64,000 nucleotides of DNA from Candidatus Gastranaerophilales bacterium. GTDB taxonomy: Bacteria; Cyanobacteriota; Vampirovibrionia; Gastranaerophilales; Gastranaerophilaceae. Below the pieces are notes generated by a model. That model was not told where the DNA came from. It worked only from the letters and a program-made list of their open reading frames with translations, and did no database searches. Below, in pieces: positions 8,172 through 16,379 of the stretch (within the stretch, counting starts at the first letter, position 1; each line of letters opens with the position of its first letter). Both the position numbers and the translations under genes were made by a program. The DNA is taken from NCBI GenBank assembly GCA_944323995.1, contig CALUUN010000004.1, positions 62,001-126,000 of the forward strand. Direction: 5' to 3'.

Positions 8172-9881
8172 CTATGCAAGTGCGTTTTTAACTGTTTCGT
8201 TAAAGATTATTCTTCCGACAGTTGTTTCCATTCTTTCGCCCTTTTCGTTTCTTACAACGATTTTGTCGTGCAAATCAATTACACCGACTTCAAGTGCGGA
8301 AATTGCGTCCTGGAAGCTGTAGAAGTAACCTTTAGGCTCCTGTTCGGGATTTTTAAGGATTGTCAGGTAATACATACCGAGTACCATATCCTGTGAAGGA
8401 GTGATAATAGGTTTGCCGTTTGCAGGCGCCAAAATGTTGTTTGTTGCAAGCATCAGCATTCTTGCTTCTGTCTGAGCTTCAATTGACAACGGTACGTGAA
8501 CAGCCATCTGGTCACCGTCGAAGTCGGCGTTGAATGCCGTACATACAAGCGGGTGTAACTGAATTGCGCGGCCTTCAACAAGTTTCGGTTCAAATGCCTG
8601 AATACCTAATCTGTGAAGGGTCGGTGCACGGTTCAATAATACCGGATGTCCGTCTATCACTTCTTCCAATATATCCCAAACTATTGCTTCGGAACGTTCA
8701 ATTTTCTTCTTGGCTGATTTGATATTTTGAACGTATCCTCTTTCAATAAGTTTATTAACAACAAACGGTTTAAACAGTTCGATAGCCATTTCTTTCGGCA
8801 GACCGCACTGGTTAAGACTCAGCTGCGGGCCGACAACAATAACGGAACGGCCTGAGTAGTCAACACGTTTACCGAGCAAGTTTTGTCTGAAACGTCCCTG
8901 TTTACCTTCGATAATATTTGATAACGATTTTAATGCACGGTTGTTCGGGCCTACTACCGTTCTTCCGCGTCTGCCGTTATCTATTAACGCATCTACAGCT
9001 TCTTGCAGCATGCGTTTTTCGTTTCTTACGATAATTTCAGGTGCGCCCATTTCCAAAAGTCTTTGCAAACGGTTGTTTCTGTTTATTACGCGTCTGTACA
9101 AATCATTCAAGTCGGATGTTGCAAAACGTCCGCCGTCCAGTTGTACCATAGGTCTTAAATCCGGAGGCGTAACAGGCAGCACATCCATTACCATCCAGGT
9201 CGGATCTGTTTCTGAAGAGATTAAAGCGTCAAGTAATCTTAAACGTTTAATCAATTTGCTTTTTCTTTGAACAGAGGTTACATTACCTGCAAGCTCGGTT
9301 CTGATTTCTTCAGCAAGTTCTTTTGTGTTGATTTCGGAAAGAAGTTCTTTGATTGCTTCTGCACCGATACCTACTTTTAATTCGGTTTCTTCGTTTTCTG
9401 CAATATAGTCTTCATATTCCTCTTCACCTAACAACTGGAATTTTTTGAACGGGCTTTCGCCGGGTTCTATTACAACATAGTTGTTAAAATAAATTACCTG
9501 TTCAAGATCTTTCAAGGTCATATCCAGAAGCAAACCGAGATAAGACGGGATACCTTTTAAGAACCAGATATGAGAAACCGGTGCCGCAAGTTTGATGTGT
9601 CCCATTCTGTGGCGTCTTACTTTTGAATCGGTAACTTCAACGCCGCAGCGTTCGCAGATAATACCTTTGTGTCTTACTCTTTTATATTTACCGCAATAGC
9701 ATTCCCAGTCTTTTGTCGGTCCGAAAATTCTTTCGCAGAACAAACCGTCGCGTTCGGGTTTTAATGTACGGTAATTGATAGTTTCCGGTTTTGTGACTTC
9801 CCCGTAGGACCATTTCAAAATCCTTTCCGGTGAAGCTATACTTATTCGTATATAGTCAAAATAATCTATGCTTGTTGACAT
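8172..9881 (-). CDS. rpoC1: DNA-directed RNA polymerase subunit gamma (RpoC1)
   Basis: A 569-residue protein, the N-terminal part of beta-prime. The zinc finger ligands are Cys61, Cys63, Cys76 and Cys79. The catalytic NADFDGD motif, whose three aspartates hold the active-site magnesium, is at 451-457. The chain ends in [12 protein letters not shown] after the active-site domain, at the position where cyanobacterial gamma subunits end. It follows rpoB by 51 bases and precedes rpoC2, giving the order rpoB-rpoC1-rpoC2. Translation starts at MSTSIDYF with an AAAAGGAG Shine-Dalgarno. The split is genuine: the second gene has its own start and ribosome site, and there is no sign of a simple frameshift. 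Confidence 0.97.
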   Translation of the reverse strand: MSTSIDYFDYIRISIASPERILKWSYGEVTKPETINYRTLKPERDGLFCERIFGPTKDWECYCGKYKRVRHKGIICERCGVEVTDSKVRRHRMGHIKLAAPVSHIWFLKGIPSYLGLLLDMTLKDLEQVIYFNNYVVIEPGESPFKKFQLLGEEEYEDYIAENEETELKVGIGAEAIKELLSEINTKELAEEIRTELAGNVTSVQRKSKLIKRLRLLDALISSETDPTWMVMDVLPVTPPDLRPMVQLDGGRFATSDLNDLYRRVINRNNRLQRLLEMGAPEIIVRNEKRMLQEAVDALIDNGRRGRTVVGPNNRALKSLSNIIEGKQGRFRQNLLGKRVDYSGRSVIVVGPQLSLNQCGLPKEMAIELFKPFVVNKLIERGYVQNIKSAKKKIERSEAIVWDILEEVIDGHPVLLNRAPTLHRLGIQAFEPKLVEGRAIQLHPLVCTAFNADFDGDQMAVHVPLSIEAQTEARMLMLATNNILAPANGKPIITPSQDMVLGMYYLTILKNPEQEPKGYFYSFQDAISALEVGVIDLHDKIVVRNEKGERMETTVGRIIFNETVKNALA

Positions 9882-9932
9882 TATTTTCTCCTTTTATTGG
9901 GCGGGAGAATTTTCTCCCGCTGAAATTATTTC

Positions 9933-12900
9933 TTAAATATCACCGAAAGTAGTCGGGGTTTCAAAGAAGTTGATATTCAACAACTCTGAATCTATGTCTG
10001 ACAATGTGCGTTTCGGAGCTGATTTTCTCAAATCATCCATATCGCTCATTAAGTCGACTTCTTCACCGTCTTTTTTCGCTACTCTAATATCAAGGCCGAT
10101 ACTTTGCAATTCTCTTACAAGTACCTTGAATGATTCCGGAATACCCGGTCTTGGAATGTTATCGCCTTTTACGATAGATTCGTAGGCTCTGTTTCTGCCG
10201 TTTACATCATCGGATTTGATAGTTAACATTTCCTGTAATGTATAAGCCGCGCCGTATGCTTCAAGAGCCCAAACTTCCATTTCACCGAATCTTTGTCCGC
10301 CGAACTGTGCCTTACCGCCTAAAGGCTGTTGAGTTACGAGTGAATAAGGCCCTGTTGAACGCGCGTGGATTTTGTCGTCAACGAGGTGGACAAGTTTAAG
10401 GATATATGAAAGCCCTACCGCAACCGGTTCATCAAACGGTTCGCCGGTTCTTCCGTCGATAAGTCTTACTTTACCGTCTTCGGTTACCCAATCGCAGCCG
10501 CTTTCTTTAATACCTTTTATAAGTTCGTATTTTGTAGCGATTTCTGATTGAGCTTCGCCGTACATTTCGTCAAATGACGGTGCTTCATAGTAGTTTCCTG
10601 TCAGATACGCAGCCAGACCCAGTAACAATTCATAAGTCTGTCCGACGTTCATACGGGAAGGAACACCAAGCGGGTTCAACACGATATCAACAGGTGTGCC
10701 GTCAGGCATGAAAGGCATATCTTCTTTAGGTAATATTCTTGATACAATACCTTTGTTACCGTGACGTCCCGAAAGTTTATCACCGACTGAAACCTTACGT
10801 TTTTGTGCGATGTAAACTCTGATAACCGTATTTGCTCCCGGCGGAAGTTCGTCGCCTTTTTCTCTGTCAAATACTTTAACGTCGATAACGCGGCCGCCTT
10901 CTCCGTGAGGAACTCTTAATGAGTTATCTTTTACATCTCTTGCTTTTTCCGCAAAAATTGCGCGTAAAAGTTTTTCTTCGGGCGGATGTTCAGATTCGCC
11001 TTTCGGAGTTACTTTACCTACTAATATATCATCAGCATAAACTCTTGCGCCGATACGGACAATACCGCGTTCGTCCAGATGTCTGAGAGCATCTTCCGAT
11101 ACGTTCGGAATTTCGCGGGTAATTTCTTCGGGCCCGAGTTTTGTTTGTCTTGCATCTATTTCCAATTTTTCAATGTGGATTGAAGTAAAGATGTCATCGT
11201 GTACGCATCTTTCCGATAACAGGATAGCATCTTCAAAGTTATAGCCTTCCCAGGGCATATAAGCTACGATTACGTTTTTGCCGAGAGAAAGTTCGCCGCC
11301 GCAGGTAGATGCACCGTCAGCGATTACGTCGCCGGCTTTAACCTTGTCGCCTTCGTTTACGATAGGACGCTGGTTAATGCAGGTATCCTGGTTGCTTCTT
11401 ACGTATTTCATCAACTGATATACGTGAGGATTGTTCTGTTTGTCGCGGATTACGATTTCTTCACCCACAACTCTTTCAACAACACCGTCAACATCGGATA
11501 CGATTACCATACCGGAGTCTTTTGCGGCTCTTGCTTCCAAACCTGTACCTACTACCGGTCTTTGGGTAATAAATAAAGGTACTGCCTGACGCTGCATGTT
11601 TGAACCCATCAGGGCACGGTTTGCGTCGTCGTGTTCAATGAACGGAATCATTGAGGTTGCAACAGATATAATCTGGATAGGGCAAACACCTACATAGTCA
11701 ACCTTTTTGGAATCGCCCATTGTGAATTCGGAATGATAACGCACCGGAACGTATTCATCTTTGAAGGTTCTGTCTTTATTTAATTGTACATCTGCCGGAG
11801 CGCAGCGGAAGTTTTCGTCCTCATCTGCTGTCAGGTAGTGTACTTCATCGGTTACGACACCGTCTTTTACAACAAAGAACGGTGATTCAATGAATCCGTA
11901 GTCGTTAACCTTTGCGTGAGTTGCAAGAGAACCAATCAAACCTGCGTTAGGACCTTCCGGAGTTTCTACCGGACAAATACGGCCGTAGTGTGACGGGTGA
12001 ATGTCACGAACCGCAAAGCCTGCGCGTTCTCTCATCAAACCGCCGGGGCCTAATGCCGAAATACGTCTTTTGTGTGTTAATTCGGCAAGCGGGTTTGTTT
12101 GATCCATAAATTGTGACAACTGTGAACTGCCGAAGAATTCCTTCAATGAAGCAACCAACGGTTTTGTGTTCAAAAGGTTTAGCGGTGTCAATGTTTCGGA
12201 ATCCTGTAAAGTCATTCTTTCTTTTACAATTCTTTCGATTCTTGAAAGACCGACTCTGAACTGGTTCTGCAACAATTCACCGACTGAACGGATTCTTCTG
12301 TTTCCTAAGTGGTCGATATCGTCTAAAGTTCCTTCATCATAGGTTAAGTTGATAAGGTATTCAATTGACGCAACGATATCTTGAACCGTCAATGTCCTTT
12401 GATTCTTAGGAATATTTAAGTTTAATTTCTTATTTAATTTATAACGTCCTACGCGGCCGATGTCATATTTTTTCTCATCAAAGAAACGTGCTTCAAGAAT
12501 TGAACGTCCGCCTTGAGGAGATGCGGGATCGCCCGGTCTGAGTTTTTTGTAAACTTCAATCAAGGCTTCGTCAGTGGTTTCTGAAGTATCTTTTTCGAGA
12601 GTCTTTTTCAAAAATTCAAAGTGGGTGAATAATGTTTCCATCTCGGAAACCGTGATACCCATTGCTTTTAATAAAGTTGTAGCAAGGATTTTTCTGTTTT
12701 TGTCTATTTTTACGTAAATCAAATCATTGCTGTCGGTTTCTATTTTTAACCATGCTCCGCGGTTAGGAATCATTGTTGCATTGTACAAACGTTTGCCGGC
12801 AGGCGATACTTCGCGTTTGAAATATACACCCGGCGAACGGACAATCTGAGAAACGATTACACGTTCGGCACCGTTTACAATAAATGTACCTTTGTCAGTC

Positions 12901-13250
12901 ATTGTCGGAATATCTCCGATGTAGACTTCCTGTTCTTTGATTTCACCGCTGTCACGGTTTACGAGTCTTATCATAACGCGTAATTGTTTTGCGTATGTTG
13001 CGTCATGAATTCTTGCTTCTTCAATTGTATACTTTGCGTTGTCGAAAGTATAATTCGGTAAGAAATGCAATTCCAATCTTCCGGTATAGTCTTTGATAGG
13101 GCTGAAAGACAACAATTCTTCTTTCAAACCTTCTTTTAAAAACCATTCAAAAGATTTTTTCTGCACTTCAATAAGGTCCGGTAAATCATCCAATCTGGTA
13201 TGGGGAATACCCATCGGAGTTACTCTTTCTGCGTATTTTGTCTTAGACAT
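9933..13250 (-). CDS. rpoB: DNA-directed RNA polymerase subunit beta (RpoB)
   Basis: A 1105-residue protein, close to cyanobacterial RpoB in length and shorter than the E. coli protein. It contains the rifampicin-pocket region ([20 protein letters not shown], then [10 protein letters not shown]), the [15 protein letters not shown] motif, the [15 protein letters not shown] catalytic segment and the [23 protein letters not shown]-terminal clamp segment. The first gene of the operon, it has its own predicted promoter (13413-13440) and a leader of about 155 bases, so it is not simply read through from ribosomal protein genes in this window. Confidence 0.98.
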   Translation of the reverse strand: MSKTKYAERVTPMGIPHTRLDDLPDLIEVQKKSFEWFLKEGLKEELLSFSPIKDYTGRLELHFLPNYTFDNAKYTIEEARIHDATYAKQLRVMIRLVNRDSGEIKEQEVYIGDIPTMTDKGTFIVNGAERVIVSQIVRSPGVYFKREVSPAGKRLYNATMIPNRGAWLKIETDSNDLIYVKIDKNRKILATTLLKAMGITVSEMETLFTHFEFLKKTLEKDTSETTDEALIEVYKKLRPGDPASPQGGRSILEARFFDEKKYDIGRVGRYKLNKKLNLNIPKNQRTLTVQDIVASIEYLINLTYDEGTLDDIDHLGNRRIRSVGELLQNQFRVGLSRIERIVKERMTLQDSETLTPLNLLNTKPLVASLKEFFGSSQLSQFMDQTNPLAELTHKRRISALGPGGLMRERAGFAVRDIHPSHYGRICPVETPEGPNAGLIGSLATHAKVNDYGFIESPFFVVKDGVVTDEVHYLTADEDENFRCAPADVQLNKDRTFKDEYVPVRYHSEFTMGDSKKVDYVGVCPIQIISVATSMIPFIEHDDANRALMGSNMQRQAVPLFITQRPVVGTGLEARAAKDSGMVIVSDVDGVVERVVGEEIVIRDKQNNPHVYQLMKYVRSNQDTCINQRPIVNEGDKVKAGDVIADGASTCGGELSLGKNVIVAYMPWEGYNFEDAILLSERCVHDDIFTSIHIEKLEIDARQTKLGPEEITREIPNVSEDALRHLDERGIVRIGARVYADDILVGKVTPKGESEHPPEEKLLRAIFAEKARDVKDNSLRVPHGEGGRVIDVKVFDREKGDELPPGANTVIRVYIAQKRKVSVGDKLSGRHGNKGIVSRILPKEDMPFMPDGTPVDIVLNPLGVPSRMNVGQTYELLLGLAAYLTGNYYEAPSFDEMYGEAQSEIATKYELIKGIKESGCDWVTEDGKVRLIDGRTGEPFDEPVAVGLSYILKLVHLVDDKIHARSTGPYSLVTQQPLGGKAQFGGQRFGEMEVWALEAYGAAYTLQEMLTIKSDDVNGRNRAYESIVKGDNIPRPGIPESFKVLVRELQSIGLDIRVAKKDGEEVDLMSDMDDLRKSAPKRTLSDIDSELLNINFFETPTTFGDI

Positions 13251-13412
13251 TAAATTACCTCATTTTCATAAATGGTGTACGTACTAAAAAATTTTTTTAA
13301 ATTCTAACTTGAGGCTGTTAACCTTTTGCCTGAAAGCGGCAAATAATTATATTTTCGGGGCTTTTTGCGTTGAGGCACAAATCACCCCCACTTTACTTTT
13401 CCATGTTACTAT

Positions 13413-13440
13413 ATCTTATTACATCAATATATAGAGTCAA
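13413..13440 (-). promoter_or_regulatory. Predicted sigma-70 promoter of rpoB
   Basis: Minus strand TTGACT, 16-base spacer, TAAGAT. Transcription would begin near 13406, leaving a leader of about 155 bases. Assigned by consensus match only. Confidence 0.5.
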
Positions 13441-13570
13441 GAAAATTTCGTTTCATTTTTTGAAAAATGTTAAATTTTTGTTACAATATTTTCCGCTGAT
13501 TTTTGTACTGTCTGAAAGTTTGACGGTGAGCGGATTTGCCTGTCAAGGCATAAAGTGTATATATTGATCT

Positions 13571-13604
13571 GCGCGGGTTTTAGGCACAGCCTGAAAACCC
13601 GCGC
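13571..13604. repeat. Strong hairpin without a T run
   Basis: GCGCGGGTTTTAGGC and GCCTGAAAACCCGCGC form a stem of about 15 pairs with a one-base bulge and an ACA loop. There is no T tract on either side, so it is not a standard terminator. The position between two divergent promoters is unexplained. Confidence 0.6.
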
Positions 13605-13635
13605 CAAATCATAGAAACGGAAATTATGTAAACAG

Positions 13636-13664
13636 TTGCCAAATGCCGGAATTTTTGCTAGAAT
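13636..13664 (+). promoter_or_regulatory. Predicted promoter giving a leaderless transcript for the 13672 gene
   Basis: TTGCCA, exactly 17 bases, TAGAAT, then seven bases to the ATG at 13672. The expected transcription start coincides with the start codon, and no Shine-Dalgarno precedes it. Confidence 0.55.
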
Positions 13665-13671
13665 ATTTATT

Positions 13672-14274
13672 ATGAAAAAATTAATCTTATTATTATCGGT
13701 TATTATTCTCGGGCTTTCTGTTAACGCGGAAGGTGTAACTTTGACGGGCGAAGCACGTTTTGACTGGGTTGATATGACACAGATTCAGCGTGACACAAAC
13801 ATTGAGCATTACCGTAATATTCTGTTCGGCGATGAAAGTGACGGAAATTATACTAAAAAAGAGTTTAAGCAAAAATTTGAACCTTATTTGCGTGACGAAA
13901 ACAACAAAGAGCATTATATGCTTGCAAAAGATGATGTTAAGGAAACCGAGGACGCAAACATTTGCGCATTTTTCTTTAAAAAGAATATATTAATTATTTA
14001 TGCGCTTCAATATAAAAATAATCCGCATAACGTTTTTTATTATGACCCGTACGGACGTTTAAGGTACGTGGATGTTATTTCGGAAAACTATCCGGATTTC
14101 CCGTATAATTCAAAACAGTACAAATCAAACGGCAAACTTATAAGCGCAATCCATTTTATATCAAAAGATATGCAGTACATGTATGAACCGGACGGCGAAT
14201 TTAAGGGGCTCTGGTATAAAGAAAAAATGTACGACAAAAACGGAAAACAAAAAGTTATCAGAACAAACTGGTAA
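13672..14274 (+). CDS. Unknown secreted protein, 200 residues
   Basis: The N-terminus, MKKLILLLSVIILGLSVNAEG, is a clear signal peptide with a cleavage site near residue 20. The mature part is charged, and its second half is rich in aromatic short segments (YDPYGRLRYVDV, YEPDGEFKGLWYKEKMYDKNGKQK) that vaguely recall YD/MORN-like repeats. I do not recognise a family. An in-frame ATG at 13636 lies inside the promoter -35 box and lacks a ribosome site, so 13672 is the likely start. The gene is monocistronic and ends in a strong terminator. Confidence 0.7.
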   Translation: MKKLILLLSVIILGLSVNAEGVTLTGEARFDWVDMTQIQRDTNIEHYRNILFGDESDGNYTKKEFKQKFEPYLRDENNKEHYMLAKDDVKETEDANICAFFFKKNILIIYALQYKNNPHNVFYYDPYGRLRYVDVISENYPDFPYNSKQYKSNGKLISAIHFISKDMQYMYEPDGEFKGLWYKEKMYDKNGKQKVIRTNW

Positions 14275-14302
14275 CTGTAGTCTGTGTAATAAATCATAAA
14301 TT

Positions 14303-14334
14303 AAAAGGCGGAATTTTAATTCCGCCCTGTTTTT
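14303..14334. terminator. Bidirectional terminator
   Basis: AAAAGGCGGAAT-TTTA-ATTCCGCC followed by TGTTTTT on the plus strand and by CTTTTAATTT on the minus strand. It serves the convergent genes on both sides. Confidence 0.85.
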
Positions 14335-14335
14335 A

Positions 14336-14629
14336 TTATCTGTCTTTTTTATCAAATTTGTGGGGAGCTTTGCGGTCCATTTTGGGCGGCATTTTTTTGT
14401 GGAAGTCGCCGTGATGTCTGTGGTGGTCGCATCTGCATTCGTGATGATACGGCGGAGGATACATTCCGGGCATCGGCGGCATCGGAGGTTTGTTAATTGC
14501 ATGGAATAAGCATAATGCTAAAAATACACCCACAAATGACCCGCATGTTACAGCCAAAAATCTTCTGAACCATTTTGACATGCAAATGCAATCGCATTGT
14601 CTTTCTTCTGCTCTTTGTTCTTCTGTCAT
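14336..14629 (-). CDS. Small single-pass membrane protein with His/Cys-rich tail
   Basis: A 97-residue protein starting MTEEQRAEERQ, with an AAAGGAG Shine-Dalgarno. The frame stays open upstream to 14761 but without a ribosome site. Layout: a short Cys-containing cytosolic-looking head (CDCICMSKW), one hydrophobic helix (about residues 28-46), a proline-rich linker (PPMPPMPGMYPPP), then a metal-binding-looking tail (HHECRCDHHRHHGDFHKK) and a basic end. The His/Cys density suggests divalent metal binding or sensing at the membrane, which is inference. No family recognised. Confidence 0.68.
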   Translation of the reverse strand: MTEEQRAEERQCDCICMSKWFRRFLAVTCGSFVGVFLALCLFHAINKPPMPPMPGMYPPPYHHECRCDHHRHHGDFHKKMPPKMDRKAPHKFDKKDR

Positions 14630-14779
14630 AATCTTTTCTCCTTTTAGAAATAAACTAACCTTTATATCTCTTTCATAATTATAAAGATTTGTTTGGAATA
14701 TTTGTTCATTTATTTGATGGAAAAAATGAGGAAGATTAAGTTTTGGATTTTTGCTGTCCACTTTTTAGGGTACACTTCA

Positions 14780-14977
14780 GGCCGCAGTTGTGTGAACGCA
14801 GTGAACTACAAATGCGGGTGAGGGGTCTAATATGCATGAAGTTCTCAAATTACCCCTCACCTGAATTTCTAACACTCGTTCCTCGTGTTGAAATTCTGCC
14901 TCTCCCACAAGGGGAGAGGAAATTCAGCTGTTAAAAAGCGGCACTTGTGGAATTGTCACAAATACCGCTTTATTAAA
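14780..14977. repeat. Copy 2 of the ~197-bp hairpin-rich repeat, downstream of pilin-like gene B
   Basis: Nearly identical to 2470-2666 over its full length, with small differences (CTAATATG for CTAAATATG; a few changes in the terminator stem). Both copies end within about 10-30 bases of a pilin-like gene stop codon, in the same orientation. Confidence 0.82.
14931..14970 (-). terminator. Rho-independent terminator of pilin-like gene B
   Basis: Minus strand AAGCGGTATTTGTG pairs with CACAAGTGCCGCTT, followed by TTTTT, just past the stop codon. Equivalent to the one after gene A. Confidence 0.75.
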
Positions 14978-14987
14978 ACAAAGAAAT

Positions 14988-16076
14988 TTAATCACCTAAG
15001 CACACCGCCTGATAGAAGTCGTGGTAGCGTGTGCCGTATCCCCGGTTAGTTCCAACTGAGGCGAATGCGCGGTAGCCAGCGTGTTCTTCGTCTATCACCT
15101 CACCCGACCACAGATTAAACCCTGCATCAGGAGAGGTGATAAGTCCCATAGAAACTGCAAGGTCATTATTTCTATCCCCAGGACTAGCATATCCATAGAT
15201 TGTGCTTATGGTTGTATTCGGATACAAATCTTTTGCTAATTGGTCTAATTGTGCCATGCTTGGTAGACTTGCTCCCATGTCTTGACATTCTTTTACTGCA
15301 CCGGCCCAAGAATCGTTAGTACCCTCACCACTGTCCAGACAAGATGGAATATTGTATTCGCTCATAAATGCTAAGTCATCCGGGTCATTTGATTCTCCGT
15401 CTAAATTACACCCTTTCCATACATATGGTGTTGGTGTGAACGGTGCTGTGAAACATGTGCCATCACTTAGTTCTATTGAGCAATTAATTGCGCCTGCCAG
15501 TTTGTTAACATTTAAATTATCAATATCTTTATCTGCCGTATTCGGGTTTTTAAACCCGTCTACGTCATATAGTATTGCCAGGCAATTTGTGCCTATGCCG
15601 TTTTCGCCTACTGTGATTACATCATTACTGAATTGGTTCTGCGTACAACTTGGATTGTATGCCATTACACCGTTTACACCGTTTGCAAATTGTACGGCCA
15701 CTGTATTTGTATTCCAGTTATTTTGTCCAAAGTGCTTTGCTTTTTTAATCTTAGACATGTCAACTTCTTCATCACCCCAGGTTACGGTATCTGCAAAACA
15801 TGTTGTAATATCATCGTTTTCGCATATTCTTGTTATCTTAATATGTTTAGAAAGTTCATCAACAAACGCTTCTGTTGTTGTATAACCTGCTAAGGTTCCC
15901 TGAACATTCATAACTTTTAATGCTTCACCGAGTTTTCTCTGGAATACCTGTGATGCAGTGTTCCATGCTCTTGTCTGATAATTCTGAACTAACGTCGGGA
16001 TAGTCAATGCCGCAACTATTCCGATAATCGCTAATGTTATCAGCACCTCTGCGAGCGTGAAAGCGTTTTTCTTCAT
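14988..16076 (-). CDS. Type IV pilin-like protein B with C-type-lectin-like C-terminus
   Basis: A 362-residue protein. The short leader MKKNA is followed by FTLAEVLITLAIIGIVAAL, the class III signal and membrane helix processed by prepilin peptidase; Ala and not Gly is at -1. Residues about 35-150 are almost identical to gene A. The C-terminal ~110 residues (DSWAGAVKECQDMG, LPSMAQLDQLAKDLYP, LWSGEV, QAVCLGD) look like a C-type-lectin-like fold. A good GGAGAG Shine-Dalgarno precedes ATG 16076. It is divergent from an XRE regulator with an 87-base AT-rich intergenic region, and followed by the repeat and terminator also found after gene A. Likely a minor pilin or pilus-tip adhesin (inference). 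Confidence 0.85.
   Translation of the reverse strand: MKKNAFTLAEVLITLAIIGIVAALTIPTLVQNYQTRAWNTASQVFQRKLGEALKVMNVQGTLAGYTTTEAFVDELSKHIKITRICENDDITTCFADTVTWGDEEVDMSKIKKAKHFGQNNWNTNTVAVQFANGVNGVMAYNPSCTQNQFSNDVITVGENGIGTNCLAILYDVDGFKNPNTADKDIDNLNVNKLAGAINCSIELSDGTCFTAPFTPTPYVWKGCNLDGESNDPDDLAFMSEYNIPSCLDSGEGTNDSWAGAVKECQDMGASLPSMAQLDQLAKDLYPNTTISTIYGYASPGDRNNDLAVSMGLITSPDAGFNLWSGEVIDEEHAGYRAFASVGTNRGYGTRYHDFYQAVCLGD
14997..15119 (-). other. Putative variable region at the 3' end of pilin-like gene B
   Basis: Aligned with gene A, conserved LWS and QAVCL (CAGGCGGTGTGCTTA identical at DNA level) bracket about 35 codons. Most amino acids differ there (GYRAFASVGTNRGYGTRYHDFY against NRTFYSTLTARGNARRSSDF), while the CGC, TTC, CGG and GAC anchor codons are kept. 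Differences fall at discrete codon positions, typical of targeted diversification. Confidence 0.5.
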
Positions 16077-16111
16077 ATTTCTCTCCTTTATTACAATATA
16101 TTATAATATTT

Positions 16112-16140
16112 ATATTATGATATTCTAATTTAATTGTCAA
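16112..16140 (-). promoter_or_regulatory. Predicted promoter of pilin-like gene B
   Basis: Minus strand TTGACA, 17 bases, TAATAT. The -35 box is embedded in ATTGTCAAT (16133-16141), a core also present in the operator-like palindrome upstream of pilin-like gene C. Confidence 0.55.
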
Positions 16141-16163
16141 TATAATATTGTTAACATATTATT

Positions 16164-16379
16164 ATGACGGAAGAAGAATTTCTCAAAGAATTTGGTTTCA
16201 GGCTTAAAATGAGCAGGATGAAGCGCGGGTTTACGCAGGCGCAGTTAGGCGAAATGGTTGAAATTTCCGAACACAGGATAAGCCAGATTGAAAACGGTAA
16301 ATGCAACATTACGCTAAAGAGCGTCAGTAAAATATTTGACGCTCTCGGTATTAGTTTTGAAAAATGGTTTAATTTTTAA
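16164..16379 (+). CDS. XRE-family helix-turn-helix regulator (pilin B partner)
   Basis: A 71-residue protein that is essentially one Cro/C1-type HTH domain: FGFRLKMSRMKRGFTQAQLGEMV, then the recognition helix ISEHRISQIENG, then LKSVSKIFDALGISFEKWF. The size and single domain indicate a DNA-binding repressor or activator without a ligand domain. It is divergent from pilin-like gene B, so it probably controls that gene and itself from the shared 87-base region. The start has no clear Shine-Dalgarno and the leader must be very short. It overlaps the convergent M16 gene by four bases. Confidence 0.82.
   Translation: MTEEEFLKEFGFRLKMSRMKRGFTQAQLGEMVEISEHRISQIENGKCNITLKSVSKIFDALGISFEKWFNF

Larger units (their letters stand above)
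13251..13671. other. 421-base intergenic region between rpoB and a divergent secreted protein
   Basis: No gene is seen. It holds the rpoB promoter (13413-13440, minus) and the promoter of the 13672 gene (13636-13664, plus). There is a small TTGCC/GGCAA hairpin in the rpoB leader near 13327-13343, and a strong isolated hairpin at 13571-13604. A weaker plus-strand promoter-like pair (TTGCCT-16-TATATA, about 13536-13563) could drive a short transcript containing that hairpin. Confidence 0.55.
14630..14987. other. Intergenic region holding repeat copy 2
   Basis: 358 bases without a gene. The right part is the ~198-bp repeat (14780-14977) shared with 2470-2666. The left part (14630-14779) contains the ribosome site and upstream region of the small membrane protein; I see nothing else in it. 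Confidence 0.5.

Noticed and set aside
13370-13567. 65-codon plus-strand frame upstream of the secreted protein
   Set aside because: Covers the rpoB promoter; composition is AT-driven and there is no ribosome site.
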